Assembly: GCA_030052355.1 (NCBI GenBank) | Contig: JASIGS010000280.1 | Coordinates: 1-13,086 of the forward strand | Direction: 5' to 3' | Source: Streptosporangiaceae bacterium | GTDB taxonomy: Bacteria > Actinomycetota > Actinomycetes > Streptosporangiales > Streptosporangiaceae | DNA: 13,086 nucleotides | Shown: positions 6,394 to 10,995 of the stretch, in pieces | Position numbering within the stretch: the stretch's first letter is position 1 | Layout: the number at the start of each line of letters is the position of its first letter | Translations under genes and position numbers: made by a program | The notes under the pieces: generated by a model | What the model was told of the DNA's origin: nothing | Databases searched by the model: none | What the model saw: the letters and a program-made list of their open reading frames with translations, nothing else

Positions 6394-7056
6394 ATGGAAA
6401 CCCCCCACATCCGGATCGAAGCGACGGGCGTCGTGGTGGCGCTGCGCGATGACGTGACAACCATCGGCCGTGGCGACTTCGTCGACGTCCGCCTGGACCA
6501 CCCCAGCGTGTCCAGGCTGCACGCCGAGATAGTCCGGCGCGGGCCGTACGCCTACGTCAGCGATCTCGGGTTATCACGCAACGGGACGCGGGTAAACGGG
6601 CGGGTCGTGGCCCAGCGCCTGCTCGAGACGGGTGACGTGCTGACCTTCGGGTCGCAGCGCTGCCTGGTCGGCGGCCTGCCGAGCGAGGGCCCGCTGAGCG
6701 AGGTCGACATGCTCAGGTCGGCCACGCCGGAGCTGACCAGGCGCGAGGCAGACGTGGTCGCAGCCCTGTGCAAGCCGGCGCTTTCCGCGGACGCGTTCGT
6801 CGCCCCGGCCACCGCCCGCGACATAGCGGCTGACCTGGTGGTCACCGAGGCCGCGGTCAAGCAGCACCTGCTCAGGCTGTACCACAAGCTGCGAATCGGC
6901 GAAGGGCCGAACCGCCGGGTCAGGCTGGCGAACGAGGTGGTGGCGCGCGGCCTCGTCAGGCCGCTGCCGCCCGTGCCGACCAGTGGCTGGCACGAGCCGA
7001 CGACGGCGGATGCGCCGGCCAGCAAGTCCAGCGCGGACTCCCAGCTCGCCAGCTGA
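6394..7056 (+). CDS. FHA domain regulator with C-terminal helix-turn-helix
   Basis: A 220-residue cytoplasmic protein, probably a phosphothreonine-reading transcription factor. The N-terminal FHA domain (about 5-92) keeps its ligand-binding residues: IGRGD (24-28, R26), SVSRLHAEI (38-46, S40) and SRNGTRVNG (61-69, N63). Residues 113-168 form a LuxR/sigma-4-like helix-turn-helix, with LTRREADVV (114-122) and TEAAVKQHLLRLYHKLRI (151-168) enclosing a longer-than-usual loop. RRVRLANEVV (174-183) extends it, and the tail from about 190 is Pro/Ser/Ala-rich. The ATG follows GGAGGA at ideal spacing. Leu60 (6571-6573) is TTA, the only such leucine codon I found in the window. It is divergent from the TCA cluster and convergent with a Ser/Thr kinase. 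DNA binding and pThr binding are family-based inferences; the target is unknown. Confidence 0.87.
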   Translation: METPHIRIEATGVVVALRDDVTTIGRGDFVDVRLDHPSVSRLHAEIVRRGPYAYVSDLGLSRNGTRVNGRVVAQRLLETGDVLTFGSQRCLVGGLPSEGPLSEVDMLRSATPELTRREADVVAALCKPALSADAFVAPATARDIAADLVVTEAAVKQHLLRLYHKLRIGEGPNRRVRLANEVVARGLVRPLPPVPTSGWHEPTTADAPASKSSADSQLAS

Positions 7057-7070
7057 CGCCGCGGCGTGCC

Positions 7071-7100
7071 GGGCGACGAGTGCGTGACTGCCGGTCGCCC
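7071..7100. terminator. Weak hairpin between convergent FHA-HTH and kinase genes
   Basis: The 66-bp gap between the two convergent stops contains a 7-bp inverted repeat (GGGCGAC 7071-7077, GTCGCCC 7094-7100) with a 16-base loop. It may aid termination on both strands, but the loop is long, there is no U-tract, and such repeats are common by chance at this base composition. Confidence 0.3.
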
Positions 7101-7122
7101 CGCGGGCCAGTGTCGCCACGCG

Positions 7123-8985
7123 TCAGAGCCGGCGCACCACCCAGTGGTAGATATTGCTGCCCTTATGGCTGATTTCGCCGGGGATGTGGCTGAGGCTGAC
7201 GCTCGTGGTGTGGAGCTCATAGCCCAGGTGGACGGCTGGCCAGTAGTCGGGAGCGAGCCTCACTGCCGCGGCGACGGCCACGACGGTGAGGGCGGCGAGG
7301 CCGATGCTGCCCATGACAGCGGCCAGAGTCGAGCGGCTGATCGCGGTGTAAAAGTCGCGCAGCGGCTGTCGGCAGGCGGCCGATCCTGGCCCCAGGCCGT
7401 AGCAGGCGACCAGCGCACCCGCCGCCACCGCGCCGGCCCGCGGCAACGAGGTGCTGCCGCCCGCGAGGACGGCAAGTACCGCTGCGGCAACGGCGCACAG
7501 CAACGCCAGCGGTGCGAGCCCAACGAACCGGAGCAGCGACCTGACCAGCGCCAGCGGGTACAGGGCGACGCCCGAGACCACATCAGTGCCGCGTGCGCCC
7601 TGCCGCTGACGTCGGCGGCCGAGCCAGCCGGCTGTCAGGTCGGCGCCGCGCAGGGCGACCAGCACGGCAAGCGCGGCCACCGTGCCCGCCACCGGCTTCA
7701 GCACGCTGACGGCGACCAGCACGACCATGGTTGCCAGCACCGCAATCCGGGTGGCCGGCGTCTGCAGGCCGGCGGCGCCCCGGTCCGCGACCGGCCGGCC
7801 TGCCGCAGGGCCAGGCAGCGCTTGCCGGGCGGGCACGGCAGCCACATCGGCCGGTGCCGCGGCTTGACTGCCGTTCCCGTTCCCAGCCGCGGGCTGCGCG
7901 TACTGCACCGGTTTCAGCAGGTCGGCGAAGTCGTCTTGGGCGGGCGCGGCGAGCGGCCTCGTGCCCTCCCATCCCGGCGAGGCGCCATTATGGGTAGGAA
8001 CGCCACGCAGGCCAGGCGGTGCCGAGTAGTCGTGCGGCGCATAGTCCTGCATGGTGGGCGCCGTCGGCGGAGCAGCGGCCTGCCTGCCCGCGCCGTCCAG
8101 GATCGCGGTCCCGGCGCCAGCACCGGCGGCGCCGATCAGGGCGGCCACGCCGACCGAGGCACCGGCGGGCCCTGGCACCAGCGTCTGGGGATCCAGCCTG
8201 CCGGTGAAGTCCTGCAACTGCGTCGCCGACGGACGCCGGGCCGGGTCTCGTGACAGGGCCTGGAGCACGAGCGGAAGCAACGGGGCAGGCACGCCGTCCA
8301 GGTCAGGCTGCCCGTGCACGATGCGGTAGAAGATCGCCTCGAACTGGCCGGTGCCGAAGGGCGGCCGCCCGGTGGCGGCGAAGGCCATGGTGGCACCCCA
8401 GGAGTGCACGTCGGATGCCGGCCCGCTGCCGCGTCCGTCGATTACCTCTGGTGCCAGGTAACCGGGCGTCCCCATGAACATGCCCGTCATGGTCAGCCGG
8501 GTCGCGTCGGGTGCCTGAGCGATGCCGAAGTCGATCACCACTGGCTCGCCGTCGACCATCATGACGTTGCCCGGCTTGAGGTCACGGTGCACCACGCTCG
8601 CGCCGTGCACGGCGGCGAGCGCCGCCGCGAGCCCGGTGCCGAGCCTGGCCAGGTCCGCTCCGCCCAGCGGCCCCTCGCTGGACACGACGTTCTCGAGGGT
8701 CCGGCCAGCGACGTACTGGGTCACGATGTAGGGCGGGTCGCCGGCCACGTCCGCGTCCAGGACCTCGGCGACGTACGGGCTGTGCACCCGCCGCATCGTC
8801 TCCACCTCGCGCGCAAGCCGCCGCCGCGCGGTCGCCTCGCCAGGCACGCCCTGCCGCAGCACCTTGATCGCGACAGGCTGCCCATCAGGGTCCTCGGCCA
8901 GGTAGACCACGCCCATGCCGCCTTCGCCTAGCTGCTCGCCAAGCACGTAGCGACCGAGCCGCTCGGGGCCCGCGTGGGCTCTCAT
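7123..8985 (-). CDS. Hanks-type Ser/Thr protein kinase with multi-pass membrane C-terminus
   Basis: A 620-residue kinase. The catalytic domain (about 12-262) is complete: glycine loop LGEGGMGVVYLA (19-30), K41 in VAIKV, alpha-C E60, HRDLKPGN (133-140, catalytic D135), DFG (152-154), an activation loop with T165, T167 and T173 in LTMTGMFMGTPGY, and APE (178-180). Residues 263-408 are an Ala/Pro/Gly-rich linker. About five or six membrane helices follow (around 412-430, 432-447, 472-508, 516-533, 557-577), then a polar tail. There are no PASTA repeats or large outer sensor domain, unlike PknB. The ATG lacks a Shine-Dalgarno site and is preceded by a -10-like hexamer, suggesting a leaderless transcript. 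It lies convergent to the FHA-HTH gene, whose FHA domain is a plausible reader of its phosphothreonines. Substrates and signal are unknown. Confidence 0.93.
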   Translation of the reverse strand: MRAHAGPERLGRYVLGEQLGEGGMGVVYLAEDPDGQPVAIKVLRQGVPGEATARRRLAREVETMRRVHSPYVAEVLDADVAGDPPYIVTQYVAGRTLENVVSSEGPLGGADLARLGTGLAAALAAVHGASVVHRDLKPGNVMMVDGEPVVIDFGIAQAPDATRLTMTGMFMGTPGYLAPEVIDGRGSGPASDVHSWGATMAFAATGRPPFGTGQFEAIFYRIVHGQPDLDGVPAPLLPLVLQALSRDPARRPSATQLQDFTGRLDPQTLVPGPAGASVGVAALIGAAGAGAGTAILDGAGRQAAAPPTAPTMQDYAPHDYSAPPGLRGVPTHNGASPGWEGTRPLAAPAQDDFADLLKPVQYAQPAAGNGNGSQAAAPADVAAVPARQALPGPAAGRPVADRGAAGLQTPATRIAVLATMVVLVAVSVLKPVAGTVAALAVLVALRGADLTAGWLGRRRQRQGARGTDVVSGVALYPLALVRSLLRFVGLAPLALLCAVAAAVLAVLAGGSTSLPRAGAVAAGALVACYGLGPGSAACRQPLRDFYTAISRSTLAAVMGSIGLAALTVVAVAAAVRLAPDYWPAVHLGYELHTTSVSLSHIPGEISHKGSNIYHWVVRRL

Positions 8986-8991
8986 GGGAAA

Positions 8992-9022
8992 AGCCTACGG
9001 TGCCCCCTGAGGAAGGGAGCAA
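8992..9022 (-). promoter_or_regulatory. Candidate leaderless promoter of the kinase gene
   Basis: On the minus strand, TAGGCT (8992-8997) fits the TANNNT -10 consensus and ends exactly six bases before the kinase ATG. This spacing would place the transcription start at the A of the start codon. TTGCTC (9017-9022) is a partial -35 match at a 19-bp spacer, slightly long. No GGAGG-like element lies within 15 bases of the ATG, supporting leaderless translation. Confidence 0.45.
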
Positions 9023-9068
9023 CCTTCGGTCGGCCGGGAACGCTCACTTGTGGCCCCGCCGCCGCGGG

Positions 9069-9485
9069 CTAGCCGCCACCGAGGACCAGCCGGCGCAGTG
9101 CCTCCGCCGTCGCCGCGTTCTGCTCGGCGTGGCTGACCAGGGCACGAGCGAGGGCGTCGGCCCACTGGCCGACGGGAACGGGCTGGCGGGACAGGACGAC
9201 CCCCCTCACCTCGCGGCATATTTCGGCGACGAGCGCACCGCGGACAAGGCCGAGGCTCATCACCTGGTCGCCGAGCCGCACGGTGATCTTCGTCACGGTG
9301 CCCGGACGTCCCTTCATCCGGTCGGACATCGAGCGGTTGGCTTCAATGTCGACGCACTCGGGGGGCAGCGCGGCGCCGAGGGACTCGGTGAGCACCTTCG
9401 CGTAGATCGAGATGTCATTACTGTCCGCCCGCAGCGCTGCGGTCACCATGTCCAGCGACGGGCTCTCCGCCGGCTCCATTGTCAT
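9069..9485 (-). CDS. Conserved-looking hypothetical protein, 138 residues
   Basis: I do not recognise a named family with certainty. The 138-residue protein is soluble, with no signal peptide or membrane helix. Residues 1-42 read as a helical segment (ESPSLDMVTAALRAD), about 62-80 look like beta strands (TVTKITVRLGDQVMSLGL), and about 106-134 form a helix (GQWADALARALVSHAEQN). The composition and GC3 bias are those of a real gene, and AAGGA lies seven bases before ATG 9485. A second in-frame ATG occurs at codon 3. It follows enoyl-CoA hydratase by 30 bp and precedes the kinase by 83 bp on the same strand, so it may share the hydratase mRNA. Similar small proteins appear in other actinomycetes in my memory; no function can be assigned. 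Confidence 0.8.
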   Translation of the reverse strand: MTMEPAESPSLDMVTAALRADSNDISIYAKVLTESLGAALPPECVDIEANRSMSDRMKGRPGTVTKITVRLGDQVMSLGLVRGALVAEICREVRGVVLSRQPVPVGQWADALARALVSHAEQNAATAEALRRLVLGGG

Positions 9486-9515
9486 TGCCGCATCCTTCGT
9501 CGACCGACCCGAACA

Positions 9516-10295
9516 CTAGTTCCCCGAGAAACGGGCCTTCCCAGGTCCATTCTCCAGGAAGCTGAGCATGCCTGCCTTAGCGTCCTCCGTGGCGAACAGG
9601 CCGGCGAAGCTCAGCCGCTCGATTTCCAGGCCGGTGGCAAGGTCAGTCTCCAGGCCGGCGTCTATGGCCTGCTTCGCCGCGCGCAGCGCGATGGCCGGGC
9701 CGCCCGCGAACTTTGCGGCCATGTCCCTCGCCGCCTGGTAGACCTCCTCATCCGGGACCACCTTGTCGGCGAGCCCGATCGCAAGCGCCTCGGCCGAGTC
9801 GACGAACCTGCCGGTGTAGATGATGTCCTTCGCCTTGGCCGGCCCGATGAGGCGGGGAAGTCGCTGGGTGCCGCCCGCGCCCGGAATCAGGCCCAGGAGT
9901 ATCTCGGGCTGGCCGAGCTTCGCGCTCTGGCCCACCACCCTGAAGTCCGCGCACAGCGCGAGCTCGAGTCCGCCGCCAAGCGCGTATCCGGTGATCGCCG
10001 CGACCACGGGCTTGCCGATGCCCGCCACCGCCGTGAACGAGTCCTGGAGCCGGCCTGAGTCGGCCTCCATCTGCGCGTAGCCGAGGGTCGACATTTCCCT
10101 GATGTCAGCGCCCGCCGCGAAGATCTTCTGCCCGCCGTAGATCACGACGGCGCGCACCGCCGGGTCCGCCGACACCTGCGCGGCCGCGGCCGCCAGCCCA
10201 GCCTGGACCTCGGCATTCAGCGCGTTCATAGGCGGCCGGTCGAGCCTGATGGTCGCAACCGCCTGATCGGTCTCTACCAGTACGAGATCGCCCAC
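9516..10295 (-). CDS. Enoyl-CoA hydratase / crotonase family protein
   Basis: A 259-residue crotonase, expected to hydrate trans-2-enoyl-CoA to 3-hydroxyacyl-CoA in fatty-acid beta-oxidation. MNALNAEV (23-30) and [10 protein letters not shown] (59-68) form the CoA pocket and one side of the oxyanion hole. [15 protein letters not shown] (105-119) carries E111, and [19 protein letters not shown] (128-146) carries E131. These match the two catalytic glutamates of rat crotonase (E144, E164), so hydratase rather than isomerase chemistry is likely. Length is typical of stand-alone bacterial enzymes. The GTG start at 10295 is preceded by GGGGAGG six bases upstream. No acyl-CoA dehydrogenase or thiolase is adjacent, so the pathway cannot be narrowed. 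It is first in a same-strand run with the 138-residue protein and the kinase. Confidence 0.95.
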   Translation of the reverse strand: MGDLVLVETDQAVATIRLDRPPMNALNAEVQAGLAAAAAQVSADPAVRAVVIYGGQKIFAAGADIREMSTLGYAQMEADSGRLQDSFTAVAGIGKPVVAAITGYALGGGLELALCADFRVVGQSAKLGQPEILLGLIPGAGGTQRLPRLIGPAKAKDIIYTGRFVDSAEALAIGLADKVVPDEEVYQAARDMAAKFAGGPAIALRAAKQAIDAGLETDLATGLEIERLSFAGLFATEDAKAGMLSFLENGPGKARFSGN

Positions 10296-10319
10296 AACGC
10301 ACCTCCCCTGCCGGCCACG

Positions 10320-10325
10320 ATCCTA
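10320..10325 (-). promoter_or_regulatory. Candidate -10 element for the enoyl-CoA hydratase gene
   Basis: On the minus strand this is TAGGAT, matching the TANNNT consensus. A start near 10312 would give a leader of about 17 bases carrying the GGGGAGG ribosome site. The -35 region is poor, so this is a weak call. Confidence 0.3.
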
Positions 10326-10375
10326 CGCAGCCACGGCCAGCGGAAGCTACGCCGACATCTCCGGGGGCGAGCCGG

Positions 10376-10406
10376 GCCTGCCCCAGGCGCGCCGCCTGGG
10401 GCAGGC
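10376..10406 (-). terminator. Terminator hairpin after the BldC-like gene
   Basis: GCCTGCCCCAGGC (10376-10388) and GCCTGGGGCAGGC (10394-10406) form a perfect 13-bp stem with a 5-base loop. It begins 8 bases after the BldC-like stop codon and lies upstream of the enoyl-CoA hydratase, so it would separate the two minus-strand units. It has no U-tract. The stem length and perfect pairing make chance unlikely. Confidence 0.8.
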
Positions 10407-10414
10407 GTGCCCGA

Positions 10415-10633
10415 TCACTCTCCTGACGCGCGTGGCAGCGAGACTTCCTGCCAGCCGTTGAGGAATCCCCGGACTTCGCTCTCGCTGTACCTGCGATGGC
10501 CGCCGGGGGTACGGATCGATGACAGCTTTCCGCCCCGCGCCCAGCGGGTCACTGTCTTCGGGTCCACCCGGAGCATCGCGGCAACTTCGGCGGGGGTGAG
10601 CAGTCGAGTGTCCGGCTTGATTTCGGTTCTCAC
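10415..10633 (-). CDS. bldC: BldC-like MerR-type DNA-binding regulator
   Basis: A 72-residue one-domain DNA-binding protein closely resembling Streptomyces BldC (68 residues), a developmental regulator that binds direct repeats cooperatively. LLTPAEVAAMLRVDPKTVTRW (11-31) is the helix-turn-helix, and GGKLSSIRTPGGHRRY (34-49) the wing, both near-identical to BldC as I recall it. Residues 50-60 form the closing helix. There is no MerR coiled coil or effector domain. I chose GTG 10633 because TTGGAGAGG nine bases upstream is an excellent Shine-Dalgarno site; starting at the TTG within that motif (10651) would use the ribosome site as codons. A strong hairpin follows the gene and a 362-bp gap precedes it. 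The family is clear; orthology to bldC itself, rather than a paralogue, is not proven. Confidence 0.85.
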   Translation of the reverse strand: MRTEIKPDTRLLTPAEVAAMLRVDPKTVTRWARGGKLSSIRTPGGHRRYSESEVRGFLNGWQEVSLPRASGE

Positions 10634-10679
10634 GCGGTGAGTCCTCTCCAACTCGGGGGTAGTGGCTTGATTACGGAGT

Positions 10680-10700
10680 GTGACGATCTAGGACCGTCAC
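10680..10700. promoter_or_regulatory. Operator-like dyad upstream of the BldC-like gene
   Basis: GTGACG (10680-10685) and CGTCAC (10695-10700) are perfect inverted repeats around a 9-base centre that itself pairs in part. The dyad lies 47-67 bases before the BldC-like start codon, where a repressor or activator would act. The regulator is unknown. Confidence 0.4.
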
Positions 10701-10959
10701 TGATCGGAGCGGTGCTATCACAGGATGTCACAGCGGCCTTGATTTTTCAGGCGTTCCAACGGCACATACAGAAATTCAGAGGCTCGCGGCCCATGTCCGT
10801 CGGTATCAGGACTCCAGCGGCTGCTCAGCTGCAGCGCCGCCGCGCGACTACGTCGCAGTTATGTCGCCGGGAAGGGCCATCGGAATGGCCGTCCACAGAC
10901 TGGCGAATGTAGCACCACAATGGCGGCGCGCGAGCACTACTAGGGCATCCCGCTGGCCT

Positions 10960-10978
10960 GGCGCACCTTGGCTGCGCC
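10960..10978 (-). terminator. Candidate terminator of the glucan phosphorylase gene
   Basis: GGCGCA (10960-10965) and TGCGCC (10973-10978) form a 6-bp perfect stem with a 7-base loop, about 18 bases after the phosphorylase stop. It is short, with no U-tract, but flanking CTGG/CCAG-rich sequence could lengthen the pairing. It is weaker than the other hairpins in the window. Confidence 0.4.
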
Positions 10979-10995
10979 TGGCTGGCGTCCGGCAG

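Larger units (their letters stand above)
10634..10995. other. Long non-coding region upstream of the BldC-like gene
   Basis: This 362-bp gap lies between the glucan phosphorylase stop and the BldC-like start. It is less GC-rich than the rest, especially at about 10735-10780. It contains an imperfect dyad at 10680-10700, a TCACAG direct repeat with a 10-bp period (10718-10723 and 10728-10733) and a hairpin at 10960-10978. A 91-codon plus-strand frame at 10637-10912 has no ribosome site or recognisable domain, and I do not call it a gene. No tRNA-like fold or TTCGA loop was seen. A long 5' leader or small RNA is possible but unsupported. Confidence 0.55.

Noticed and set aside
6204..6464. 87-residue N-terminal extension of citrate synthase
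   Set aside because: The extension lies in promoter DNA and overlaps the divergent FHA-HTH start; the family N-terminus and a GGAGGAGGAGAG ribosome site both point to ATG 6203.
7066..8253. 395-codon plus-strand frame opposite the kinase
   Set aside because: Antisense shadow of the kinase linker and membrane region; Arg/Gly/Gln-rich and without recognisable structure.
9000..10058. 352-codon plus-strand frame opposite the 138-residue protein and enoyl-CoA hydratase
   Set aside because: Spans two real genes and their gap on the other strand; composition is typical of a shadow frame.
10637..10912. 91-codon plus-strand frame upstream of the BldC-like gene
   Set aside because: Its start overlaps the BldC-like ribosome site on the other strand, with no Shine-Dalgarno site of its own and no domain.
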